DNA from: Ixodes scapularis
Lineage: Eukaryota; Arthropoda; Arachnida; Ixodida; Ixodidae
Assembly (NCBI RefSeq): GCF_016920785.2
Contig: NW_024609846.1
Coordinates: 87,818,570 to 87,882,569 of the forward strand
DNA: 64,000 nucleotides
Direction: 5' to 3'
The notes beneath the pieces are model-generated. The model saw nothing but the letters and a program-made list of their open reading frames with translations. It did no database searches and was not told the DNA's origin. Each line of letters begins with the position of its first letter. The stretch's first letter is position 1. Of the stretch, positions 1 to 9,697 are shown piece by piece. A program made the translations under genes and the position numbers.

Positions 1-2131
1 GCCGTAACAGCAAAAATAAATATTCGTTCTGTTCTACAAAGCTATCTTGAAGTAACGAACGTCGGGGAATTCACACGTCGCTGAAGGTGCTTATAAACTA
101 GCCATCAAGGAAGCTAAACTCACATTTTTTTTTAATGTCGCCTTGCCCTCCATGGCACTTAACAGTTCTAAACAGTTTCGCCGCGTTATGAATGAAAAAA
201 AAAGATATCTTGTTCACTAATAATGGTGTTGCTATTCCAAAAAAAACTATTGTGTCTCTATTTTAAATGGCATTTTTGTAAAAGCATTTTGTGTAGATGA
301 TGATTGCTGCCACCCTGTGGAGCATAATTATAACTTTTTGCCTATGGATCATCTTGTAATTGACTATGACGGGATTGTAAAGTTGATCGATAACTTAAAA
401 ACATCTTCGTATTTCGGAGTTGACAATGTCACCCCCACACTCATTAAGAATAATAAAAATTATATCACAATTTACCTTTTCAAGATTTTTGAGTGATCTC
501 TTGCATTTGGTGTATTGCCTGAAGAGTGGAAAATAGGGAAGATGATTGCATTCTATAAACACGGTGATAAAGAGAGTCCTTTTAACTATCGCCACATTTC
601 CTTAATCGATACACCTTGTAAGCTTTTAAAGGACATATTTATTCATGAACAAAACGTAAGGGCGCAAACGAGCTGGTGTACATTGCACATGGTTGAAAAA
701 ACCCCGAGTGTTGTGTCGTTTACCCGCAGTCTCGGGGTTTTTTCAACCATATTTATTCACTCATTTGGTTAACTACTTAAACTTGAATTCGTTCTTTTCC
801 CCATCACAACATAGCTTTCGTAAATCCCTTTTCTCTGAGACTCGACTACTGACCTTCATTAATGATGTGCTTTCCATACTTGACCGTAGATCCCTGATTG
901 ACAGTTTTTTTTTAGATTTCTGCAAAGCTTTCGACAAAGTTCCTCATAAAAACTGACTCTTTAAACTCGGTCAACTTAATGTCGATCCTGAAATGCTGTC
1001 TTGGATCACATGTTTTTCAACTAATCGTTCTCAGTTCGTTCAAGCTAACAATGTAAATTCTTCTGTGAATCCTGTTACTTCTGGCGTACCGCAAGGGTCT
1101 GTCTTGGGGCCCATGTTGCTTTTAATTTACGTAAATGACTTACCACTGTTTGTATCATCATCTATTAGCCTCTTCGCTGATGATTGTGTAATTTATCGAG
1201 AAGTCACTAATACTACTGACATCAACCTTCTTCAAGAGAACTTACATGCTGTGACTGATTGGTGTGATTTGCGGCAAATATCCCTTAATACTAACAAATG
1301 CAAAGCGATGAAAATCTCCAGTCAAATTACTACATCTTCCATTTACTCAATTTTTAAAGTTCCCGTTGAAACTGTACCACGCTACACGTACCTTGGGGTG
1401 CGCATCACTTCTAACATGTCATGGAAAACGCATACTGACCACATTGTCGCCAACGCTAACTCCATGTTTGGTTACCTAAAGATAACCTTTAGCTTAGCCC
1501 CACAGTCCTTGTCTGTTCGAAACTAGACTGTGCCGCAGCAAGCTGGGATCCGGGTCTCTCAACTCTCGTAGCTGATCTTGAAGCCCTACAGAATGGCGGT
1601 ACCCATTTTATATTTACTATCATCGCACATCTAATGCCTCAACTATGAAAACTAATTTATCACGTCCTGCTCTTTCATTACGCCGATAAATATCTCGTTT
1701 GTGTCTCTTTTTATACAATTTATTATTCCAATGCTTCACTAAAAAAAACAACTAAAGTTAAATCCTGTTTTCACCTTGCCGCGCGTAGATCAGCAATTTA
1801 AAGTCGGAATTCCTCATTGCATATTACCTCAGCCTATTATAACTCCTTTATTCCCAGAAGATCTTCAGAGTGAAAGCGCCTTCCCGCGCAATTGGTAAAC
1901 ATACCGTACTTTGAATAGTTTAAAAGTGCAGCGACTGCTTGCTTATGTTAATATTTTTCTCTGTTTGTTTGTTTGCCTTACTCTATAATTTCTGAACGTG
2001 TTTACACGTTTTTTTTAAACATTTTTAGTGCTTGGCTTTTAGTGTTCGTATATTGTTTGTATTCCAATTTTGTCTTGTACCACTTCCCTCTTTAATGCCT
2101 CAAATCCTTGAAAGGTCTGACATAAAAAAAA
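1..2131 (+). pseudogene. Decayed non-LTR retrotransposon (LINE), reverse transcriptase to 3' end
   Basis: A LINE copy runs in from the left edge of the window. Reading across frames, the linker before the RT domain is visible from about 200, and fingers-type RT sequence (EEWKIGKMIAFYKHGD, NYRHISLIDTPCKLL) lies at 515-630. The palm lies at 993-1526 with the motif GVPQGSVLGP and the catalytic box FADDCVIY near 1170-1200. RT thumb and C-terminal sequence continues, broken, to about 1920. An AT-rich 3' UTR ends in an A-run near 2123-2131. There are several frameshifts and stops (for example the stop just after AFDKVPHKN at 957), so it is not functional. The RT type resembles the CR1/L2/Jockey group of arthropods; the clade is an inference. 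The copy is interrupted at 646-747 by a hairpin insertion. Confidence 0.85.
646..747. mobile_element. Small hairpin insertion inside the LINE, with 12-bp duplication
   Basis: About 100 bp interrupt the LINE reading frame. The LINE sequence resumes after a perfect 12-bp direct repeat, CATATTTATTCA, at 634-645 and 748-759, which is the target-site duplication. The inserted DNA contains an inverted repeat with 20-bp arms: 689-708 (beginning ATGGTTGAAAAAACCCC) and 731-750, separated by about 22 bp. The right arm overlaps the duplication by a few bases. No coding sequence is seen. The length of the duplication suggests retroposition rather than a cut-and-paste MITE; this is an inference. Confidence 0.6.
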
Positions 2132-2194
2132 CGCTCCATGTCACAATGCCAGAACTGTGCTTTAGTAAATTGAAGAGCATGATGATGAATTCCA

Positions 2195-2395
2195 GTTGTT
2201 GTCCTGACAACATAACTCGTCAGATATAAATCCAATTCAGCATATCGGGGATGTAATAGAGCGACAGATCATGACTCACAAACCACCTCCTCGTAATCTA
2301 CAGGAATTGAGCGACCTGTGCTTGCAAATCTGGTACACTTTTATTCAAGGCACTTACCAAAAACTTCTAGAATCTATATCAAGATGGGTTGCAAC
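2195..2395 (+). pseudogene. Tc1/mariner transposase C-terminal fragment (left half)
   Basis: The + frame from about 2222 reads DINPIQHIGDVIERQ followed by THKPPPRNLQELSDL and a segment containing YQKLLESI. This is the region around the last catalytic acidic residue and the C-terminal tail of Tc1-like transposases (family pattern NPIEHxWDxxxR followed by a conserved 3' tail). The fragment stops abruptly at the GTTGCAAC duplication where hAT element A begins. A plausible continuation (VATALVASGRST) resumes on the far side at about 4774. No N-terminal transposase or TIR is recognisable. Confidence 0.7.
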
Positions 2396-4773
2396 TAGTG
2401 CTAGGCAATTGACCGAATAACCTACTGATTAATCTATTGATGCTTTAATCTTAATTAATGTTTAACCGGTTAATCGGTAGACGTTTGTCGAACCAAAAGA
2501 AAGTACAAAATTAGTCGCCTTCATCACACAGACGTGGACGAGAACACTTGTATGAAGGGCAAAATTTAGGTAAACTTTTAATATAAATAATCTGTAAGGG
2601 CGAAGTTTGTTAGTACAGACCAGGGTTGGGCAGAAATACTCAAAAATGTATTTGGAAATACAAATACTGGGATACATTAAAATAGTAGTTAAAATACTGA
2701 TACTAAGATATATCTGTAAAAATGTATCGCGATACGTATCGGAAATACATTTTAAAAAGAGGCAAAAAGTATTTGGAAATACAAATACAGGAATACAATT
2801 TAGGGAGGGCAGAAATACAAATACATAAATACTGATAGTGCAATACATTTTCCAAATTTTTTGAGACACCAACTGAAATGAAGCTTGAAGTTTGAAGTGG
2901 ATGTTTTTGATTCCGAAATTACTTTCCTGCAGGCTTGGCACTTTGCCTTGAAGGTAGTGGTTTCAGACAACAAAACGTCTTCAATGGGCCAAAAAAACAA
3001 AAAAAAAACACGTTCCATCAAGGGTTGACCGCGGTCCCTTCCATGACATCCTGTCTGCCTGACGAGGGAATCCTGTCAACATTGATCACATGATGTCATG
3101 GTGGAATGAACTAGTATTCCTTATTTGTAGGTGTGGCCTTGAACATGAAACTTTACCATGCTGCTGTATGAAAGGGCAATACGTACTTTCGTTGTAGGTT
3201 ACCTAGTTGAAGATCAAGCATGCAGTGTCATTTGAAATTTTTGATAATAGTTGACCACCTGAAGCATCTTGGAATACATGTTTTATCTTCTGTTACGGTT
3301 GCAAAAACGATATACGGTAGCATCCCTGTTCTGAAGGTCCTTACGTCCTTACTACCGACCCTCCGCCACCGACGCACGGATTGCAGTCCTCAAGTTTTGC
3401 TTAGCATTATCCAAACAAATACCTCGTGGATTGCGAGCTGATATTGCCGGCACAGGTACGCGACTGTCCGAGAAACAGCGGTCTCAAGACAAGTTGCGGG
3501 AGTACGTAGTCTGGGATGGCACAGTGAGGCCACTTCTGGTCTCCTTCTGGGTTTCAGATCACCAGAGCAGCGGGTCACGTTCACGTCGGCTAATGACGTA
3601 CCCTTGAGGCGTGCAATGTTACGGACGCAGTCACAGATGCATTCGAATATTTGTTGAACTTCACAGCTTGAGTCTTCGTACTATTTCAAGTCAACCACCT
3701 CCAGGCTCGTGCTGCAACGGAATGTGACTCGACTTTGCCGGCTGGGTGTATTCTGTACGCTAAGGTGAGAGAGACGGTTTGCAGCGGGCATTGGATGCCA
3801 GTAAACAATGACTCAAGAAATCCCTACCTAAGGACCTGCGGCAGAAGATGCTCTGACTCCACTTCTGGCGCGCCATTTGGTTCGAGTCTGACTACGCAAC
3901 ACTTTTCACAACAGAAAAGAGGACGAATAAAAAAAATAGTGTGCAGAATCAAAAGGAACCTTGGTCAGCATAGTAACAATACCCCAGCATCTCCTTGACT
4001 CTAGCGCCCAAAGAAGTAAAAAAAAAAAAAAAAAAAAGCGTTCGAACTAGTTTTTTTTCGAGGGGGGGGGGGAGGGGGGGGGGGAGGAGTATTTCTCAGG
4101 AAATGTAACGAGATACATTTCCTCCTGATTGTATCGCGATACAAAGAAACATTTCAAATGTATTTCGATAGAGGAATACAGATACTGGTGAAAAAAATGT
4201 ATCGCGATACAGAAATACAGATACGAAATGTATTCCTGAAATACTATCGCGATACATTTGTATCGCGATACTGCCCAACCCTGGTACAGACATGCGCAGA
4301 AGGTTACATGCATCTCGGCCACTTAAACACCGTGCTAGCGTCCGTTTAGCGCAGCAGACTATTGCAAACAAGAAAATGAGGTCGCTTTTTCCAAAGAACG
4401 TCAACGAACCCCTTTGCCTCATGCAGCTGAAGTGTGAGCGTCTGCAGCATCTGTGAGCGTGAGTGCCTTTGAACTTCTTAACTACATTCCATTCAATTCC
4501 ATTCAATTCAATTTTTATTTCAAAGCAAGTCATACAAAATAAAGTGATTTCCCACAATAGCAGCATTCTGCTTGTATGTGGGGCCATGCGACATTTCGAG
4601 GTTAATTCTTAAACAAAATTGTATATTGAGCCAGTTATCGCAATTTTAAGAAGAACAAAAACATTTTTTGATATTTTAAAAGATGCTTGAAAACGAACGT
4701 GATTAATCGAATAATTAATTTATTAAGGGGCGGCTACTAATAGCGTTCAAGTCTGAATCGACGTCCAGCTCTC
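2396..4773. mobile_element. hAT-type element A, interrupted by hAT element B
   Basis: The left end, TAGTGCTAGGCAATTGACC, is a typical hAT terminus. The right end, read on the minus strand, is GAGAGCTGGAC and matches it imperfectly. The element is flanked by an exact 8-bp direct repeat GTTGCAAC (2388-2395 and 4774-4781), the duplication length of hAT transposons. Joining the flanks restores a Tc1/mariner reading. The interior outside element B is AT-rich (for example TTAATCGGTTAATC-like blocks near 2430-2480 and 4700-4730) with no coding sequence, so it is non-autonomous. The outer ends are weaker evidence than the duplication. Confidence 0.65.
2621..4283. mobile_element. hAT-type element B (nested inside element A)
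   Basis: The termini CAGGGTTGGGCAG (2621-2633) and CTGCCCAACCCTG (4271-4283) are perfect 13-bp inverted repeats with the hAT-style CAG start. They are flanked by an exact 8-bp duplication GTACAGAC (2613-2620 and 4284-4291). Subterminal DNA carries repeated copies of the palindrome GTATCGCGATAC at 2724, 4131, 4199 and 4260, plus near matches. The 1.2-kb interior has no intact ORF. A short stretch near 3700-3770 could be a decayed hAT dimerisation region, but I cannot confirm it. Homopolymer runs (A at 4018-4037, G at 4063-4084) interrupt the right half. Confidence 0.85.
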
Positions 4774-4880
4774 GTTGCAACTGCTTTGGTCGCAAGTGGT
4801 CGTAGCACTGTCGATGATCTCAGTCAAACGCCAGCCTTGAGGGCTGTCACTGCTGTGGGACACGCGGTTAGTTCCCAGCC
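4774..4880 (+). pseudogene. Probable right half of the Tc1/mariner remnant
   Basis: After the second GTTGCAAC copy the sequence reads VATALVASGRST in one + frame. This fits the C-terminal tail expected after the left fragment (YQKLLESISRWVAT). The repeat of VAT on both sides is what an 8-bp duplication would produce. Downstream identity fades quickly and no mariner terminus is visible. This assignment depends on the hAT-A interpretation. Confidence 0.4.
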
Positions 4881-4983
4881 TTCGAAGACACTTTCAGTAC
4901 GTCCTTGACTACATACCAGAATCGTATAGCGGTCACGTCTCACAGACATCAGCCGGATGTATCGGAGATTCTGTAGTTTAAAT

Positions 4984-5201
4984 AATAGACCGATCTCACC
5001 AAGCGTTCGGCGCATGCGTGACGCCACCATAACTTTAGTTCGCAGGAGGAAGGCAGCAGTGCACAAGACGGCTCGTGCCACCTCATGCTGCATACGCGCA
5101 GAGCTCCAGCGAGGTTGTCGCACGTGCAGAAAGACTAAAGCTCCCTCGATGCATTGCGGCAGCAGTTGCGTAGTCAAACTGGCGGGTGAGATCGGTCTAT
5201 T
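4984..5201. mobile_element. MITE-like fold-back element, 218 bp
   Basis: Perfect 17-bp terminal inverted repeats AATAGACCGATCTCACC (4984-5000) and its reverse complement (5185-5201) bound a 218-bp segment with no supported coding sequence. The superfamily is unknown and no clear target duplication is seen beyond the terminal A/T bases. Confidence 0.6.
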
Positions 5202-5943
5202 GTGTGCACAAATTAGTTACACTAGTATTTATTGTCACAAAACACTCTCATTGTCACACATTTAACTACTGGTAGAGTCGGTGCGATCCCCTGCGCCCTC
5301 TACAGAAAGCCCTCTCTCCTTTACAAAACTTTTTTTTTTTCAATACGCCCTAAAAATTATGGCGTCAACGTTAAGCCTGATTCCCTGAAGCGCGGTTGCC
5401 ATGACTCCAGCTAACTCGGCGTGCCCATTCTCGAGGCCAGTATTGAAAAATCCAATTGTTGGACTCAATATTCAGCGACCTCCTCCTATACCTTCCGAGT
5501 TTCGGATTCTCTAAATTTCTTCATTTTGTAACGGCAGTCACTGAATGCGCACACAATTGATGATCGATTGTATGAGTACCCCTCAAATGTATTTTTTCAT
5601 ATATATTGCGTAGTAAGCATTCGTGTGCACAACAGCTCCAATGAAGTGCAAAAAGAGTCTTAGTCAAACCATGACGATGCAAATAGCACGCCATGAAGTT
5701 GTAAATATCCAGCTCGCATTCACTCCACAATTTCCCGCCAAGGTTTGCCATCTTTTAAAGAATGTGCAACTCTCTGCAGTGCACTTAAAATTTGGGCAAA
5801 TTAGCTATGCATTAAAAATGAAAGCCGCTTACAACTCCCTGTAACGCCGAATTAGAGCGCAGCTCTTGAGGAGGAGGAGGGAAGGGCACTGGGGGGGCGG
5901 TTAAACTAACCAGGGGGGGGGGTCACGTGACCTTGGGGGTCAC

Positions 5944-6261
5944 GTGACCCCCAATGCCGATGATGTCATCACTGACGTCACTGCTGACGTCATCAGTGAC
6001 GATGACGATGCGGGTACCGATGACGTCATTAGTGACGTCACTGATGACTTCACCAGTGATGATGACGATGACGATGCGAATGTCGGTGACGTCATCAGTG
6101 ACGTCGCTGATGACGTCATCAGTGATGATGACGATGACGATGCGGATGCCGGTGACGACATCAGTGACGTCACTGATGACGTCATCAGTGATGATGACGA
6201 TGACAATGCGGATGTCGGTAACGTCATCAGTGATGATGACGATGACGATGCGATGCCGGTG
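5944..6261. repeat. TGACGTCA-type minisatellite, left part of array A
   Basis: Tandem variants of a unit of roughly 40 bp combine GATGATGACGATGACGATG with GCCGGTGACGTCATCAGTGA. Each unit carries the palindrome TGACGTCA, often paired as TGACGTCACTGATGACGTCA. Open frames across this array (poly-Asp or Met-Thr-Ser repeats) are by-products of the repeat and are not called as genes. The array is cut at ACGT (6262-6265) by the gypsy insertion and resumes at 10697. Confidence 0.9.
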
Positions 6262-6265
6262 ACGT

Positions 6266-6461
6266 TGTTGAGGTGGCGAGCGAGGTCCGAGAAAGAACGA
6301 CCTGAAAGCTTGCGTACCAGATCTCAACTGCTTTATTCTTCTTCCTCCTCGATCTCCTTTTTTTGTCTCCCCTAGCGGGAGTGAAAATCAATCATCTCCA
6401 ATGAAGAAGTGCGCATGGTCGTTCTCGCGTGCGGCGAGCTGTGTGGCATTGAGCCACTACA
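6266..6461 (-). repeat. 3' LTR of the gypsy element
   Basis: 196 bp, TG...CA ended on both strands (TGTTGAGGTGGCGAG at one end, GAGCCACTACA at the other). On the minus strand it contains AATAAA near 6330-6335, the expected polyadenylation signal. It is identical to the other LTR except in CTTCCTCCTCGATC versus CTTCCTCGTCGATC. Confidence 0.92.
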
Positions 6462-6626
6462 ACACTCCCCCTCTAGTGAGTGCGCGAGCGATTTCACTGC
6501 GGAAAAGAAAGAAAAAAAATAGGTCACAAATTTAGACGAAAAAGGAGGGAAGGGGGGGGGGGGGTGTTTGGTGCGCCGTTCACAGCGCGTGTGCTGCCCG
6601 ATGCTAGTTGGCAGGGGCAGTGGGGG

Positions 6627-9600
6627 TCAGTTCGGGATCTCCGTAGATGGAGCTGGCGGTCTGGCGAGGGGTGTGTTCGCGGCGGGAGGGGCTGCCGTGG
6701 TTCCGAAGGGGTCCATGTGGGCCGGTTTTAAGCGGTCGACTGACACGACCTCCCGACGACCGCGCCTGTCGATTGTGAACATCTTATCCCCCCTACGCAA
6801 AACCTTGTACGGTCCATCGTACGGGGGCTGAAGTGATCGTCGCACTGCGTCGTGTCGAACAAACACGTGCGTGCAGGATGCGAGGTCTGTGCTCAGATGA
6901 ATGGCTCGTGTCGCTGGCTGACGCGGGAGTGTAGCACGAAGCTTGCCCATGATGCTGCGGAGACGAGACGCGTAGTCGCCGGGGTTGATCTGGGCCTCCC
7001 TTTGGCTGGACAAAAAGAACTCGCCGGGGAGACGCAGTGTCGTTCCGTAGACAAGCTCGGCTGCGCTGCAGCCGATGTCTGCTTTCAAGGCAGTCCTGAT
7101 GCCCAGGAGGGCGAGAGGAAGCGCTTCCATCCCGGAGTGCTCCTCGTTCGCCATCAAGGCTGCCTTAAGCTGGCGATGGAATCTCTCCACCATGCCATTG
7201 CTCATCGGATGGTAGGCCGTGGTTCTTACACGGGTGGTGCCAATGACCTGAGTAAAGGCACTGAAGAGGGTGGATTCTAATTGGCTGCCTCGGTCCGTTG
7301 TGATGGTAGACGGCACGCCGAAACGAGAGAGCCAGTCATGGAGGAAGGCACGAGCGACTGTTTCGGCAGTGATATCGGGAATCGGAATTGCTTCCGCCCA
7401 ACGCGTGAAACGGTCGACACACGTCAACAGGTACGCTTGACCTTGACAGGGCGGCAGCGGTCCGACTATGTCCACATGGACATGGTCGAATCGAGCGTCC
7501 GGTGTTGGGAAAATTGCCAAGGGTGTAACTATGTGACGGTGCACTTTCGTTCGTTGACAGGAAAGGCACTCTCGAGTCCATTGCCGGACGTCTCTGTTCA
7601 TCCCGGGCCAGACGAAACGGGAAGTTACCATCTTCTGTGTCGCACGGATTCCTGGGTGCGACAGCATGTGCAGCGATGTGAAGGCATCCCGGCGGAGACT
7701 GGAGGGCACAAAAGGGCGGGGGTTACCTGTGGAAACATCACAGCACAGTTTGCCTTGCGCTCCGGTGAGAGGCAACCACTGCAGATTTAGTGCGTTTTTT
7801 GTAGATTGCAGTCGGCTCAAATCTGGATCGCCACGCTGAGCTAGCGACAGTTTTCTTAAGTCGAATTCCGGGGGCAAGTTGAGAGCGTTGATTGGGTTAC
7901 GCGATAGCGCATCCGCCACGGCGTTGTCTGCCCCTCTGACGTGGCGAATGTCCGTTGTAAATTCCGAGATGTAAGCCATCTGACGCAGTTCACGCGCTGT
8001 GTGGGCGCTGCCATCTGAGGTGAGAGAACGGAGGGCGTAGGTCAAGGGCTTGTGGTCCGTTAGTATGAAAAAATCTACTCCTTCCAGGAAATGGCGAAAG
8101 TGCCTGATTGCCGCGTAGATGGCGAGTAGTTCGCGCCCGAATGTGCTGTAGCGTCGCTCAGTAGGTGTCAGCTTCCTGGAGAAGAATGAGGTTGGTCGCC
8201 ATACTCCGTCGTTGAGCTGTTGCAAAACGGCTCCGACGGCTGTATCTGAAGCGTCGACCATGACACATTGTGGCACCCCTGGCTGAGGGTAGGCGAGGAG
8301 TGCAGCATCTGCGAGACAGTTCTTGATTCTTCGAAAAGCGTCTGTCGCCTCATCGCTCCAGTCAAGTGCAGTGGTTGGACTCCCTGGTGCTGCCAAGAGG
8401 CTGTGAAGAGGGTGCAGGATGGCCGCACACTGGGGAACAAAGCGGCGATAGAAATTTACCAGGCCGAGAAACTCGCGAAGCTGACGTTTTGAGTTTGGTG
8501 GGGGGAACTGTCTAATGGCTTTGACCTTCTCTGGAGTTGGTAGAATTCCCGAGCTTGAGATGATGTGGCCGAGGAAAGCCAACTTCTGTACACCGAGTTC
8601 GCATTTCGCGGTGTTCACCACGATTCCGTGTTCGGTCAGCCGCCGGAAAACGGTGCGCAGTTGTTCCTCGTGTTCTTCCGGCGAGCTACTTGCAACGAGT
8701 ACATCGTCGAGGTAGGCGTGACAGAAGTCAAGGCCATGCAGGACGCCGTCGATGAAGCGCTGGAATGTCTGGGCTGCGTTGCATAGACCGAACGGCATCC
8801 GGAGGAATTCGAATAGACCAAACGGTGTTGATATGGCCGTCTTCGGAATGTCTTCTGTTGCCACGGGGATTTGATGGTAGGCTCGAACCAGATCCACTTT
8901 AGAGAAGATTGTGGCGCCGTGCAAGTTCGTGGTAATATCGTGAATGTGTGGAACTGGGTAGCGGTCAGGAACTGTCGCTCTGTTAAGTGCTCGGTAATCT
9001 CCGCACGGCCGCCAGTCTCCTGGTGTGGACTTCGGCACCATGTGCAGTGGGGATGCCCAGGGACTGGATGATGGGCGGATTATCCCGAGCTCGAGCATGT
9101 GGTCGAACTCCTGACGAGCTACCCGTAGCTTCTCCGGCGATAGACGACGGGGCCGTGCATGGACGGGCGGGCCTGTGGTGGTAATGTGGTGACGGACTTC
9201 ATGCTTCACAGCCGAGTCCGCTTGCGGAAGGCGCATCAAATCAGGGAATTTCTGTAAGATTGCCGTGAAGCGGGCAGGGCCCGACGGTCCTAATAGCGTG
9301 GGGCTCAATGGGGCGTGCCTAGAAAGCTTGCCTTGCACGGCCGTTTGCGAGACGGGATCTCGGAGCCGTCTGTTGCGCACGTCCACTAAAAGGCCAAAGT
9401 TCCGAAGAAAGTCTGCTCCGAGGATCGCAAACTTTACGTCGGCCACTATAAACACCCAGCGGAACGTCTTGTTGAGGCCCAGGTCGATGGACAGAGAGCG
9501 GTTCCCGTAAGTGGCGATTGTCGTGTTGTTCACGGCTTGCAAGGGAGACGAGTTCGGGTGTTTCCGATCGGCAGACGACGCCGGGATCACGCTCACCTCT

Positions 9601-9677
9601 GCGCCCGTGTCAACAAGGAAACGAACGCCCTTGTCGCGGTCGGTGAGGAAAAAGACCGAGGGACGACTCTCTGGCAA
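6627..9677 (-). CDS. pol: gypsy pol polyprotein: protease, RT, RNase H, integrase
   Basis: A 1016-residue open frame with all gypsy Pol domains in order. The aspartic protease has FLVDTGAEVSVIPA (about residues 20-33). RT carries the catalytic box YLDDV near residue 322. RNase H of the Ty3 type contains TDHKPLTY. Integrase has an HHCC zinc finger (HPGIR...CLSCQ) and catalytic motifs around DIVGPLP, TTDRGSQ and GMVERFHRQ. The frame is uninterrupted and catalytic residues look intact. The first codon at 9677 is TTG, not ATG, and the frame stays open upstream into gag. Expression is therefore most likely as a Gag-Pol fusion by -1 frameshifting at 9716-9722. Its stop lies about 165 bp from the 3' LTR. 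Confidence 0.95.
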   Translation of the reverse strand: MPESRPSVFFLTDRDKGVRFLVDTGAEVSVIPASSADRKHPNSSPLQAVNNTTIATYGNRSLSIDLGLNKTFRWVFIVADVKFAILGADFLRNFGLLVDVRNRRLRDPVSQTAVQGKLSRHAPLSPTLLGPSGPARFTAILQKFPDLMRLPQADSAVKHEVRHHITTTGPPVHARPRRLSPEKLRVARQEFDHMLELGIIRPSSSPWASPLHMVPKSTPGDWRPCGDYRALNRATVPDRYPVPHIHDITTNLHGATIFSKVDLVRAYHQIPVATEDIPKTAISTPFGLFEFLRMPFGLCNAAQTFQRFIDGVLHGLDFCHAYLDDVLVASSSPEEHEEQLRTVFRRLTEHGIVVNTAKCELGVQKLAFLGHIISSSGILPTPEKVKAIRQFPPPNSKRQLREFLGLVNFYRRFVPQCAAILHPLHSLLAAPGSPTTALDWSDEATDAFRRIKNCLADAALLAYPQPGVPQCVMVDASDTAVGAVLQQLNDGVWRPTSFFSRKLTPTERRYSTFGRELLAIYAAIRHFRHFLEGVDFFILTDHKPLTYALRSLTSDGSAHTARELRQMAYISEFTTDIRHVRGADNAVADALSRNPINALNLPPEFDLRKLSLAQRGDPDLSRLQSTKNALNLQWLPLTGAQGKLCCDVSTGNPRPFVPSSLRRDAFTSLHMLSHPGIRATQKMVTSRFVWPGMNRDVRQWTRECLSCQRTKVHRHIVTPLAIFPTPDARFDHVHVDIVGPLPPCQGQAYLLTCVDRFTRWAEAIPIPDITAETVARAFLHDWLSRFGVPSTITTDRGSQLESTLFSAFTQVIGTTRVRTTAYHPMSNGMVERFHRQLKAALMANEEHSGMEALPLALLGIRTALKADIGCSAAELVYGTTLRLPGEFFLSSQREAQINPGDYASRLRSIMGKLRATLPRQPATRAIHLSTDLASCTHVFVRHDAVRRSLQPPYDGPYKVLRRGDKMFTIDRRGRREVVSVDRLKPAHMDPFGTTAAPPAANTPLARPPAPSTEIPN

Positions 9678-9697
9678 GGCGGAGGCACTGGTCGCCC

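Noticed and set aside
5944..6375. Long frames of poly-Asp or Met-Thr-Ser repeats over the minisatellites (also 10636-11154, 11486-11992, 57708-58043)
   Set aside because: They arise from tandem GATGAC/TGACGTCA DNA in any frame and change with unit length. There is no start context and no non-repeat domain.
6852..7790. Plus-strand frames of 142 and 169 codons within the gypsy pol region
   Set aside because: Antisense shadows of the intact minus-strand pol frame.
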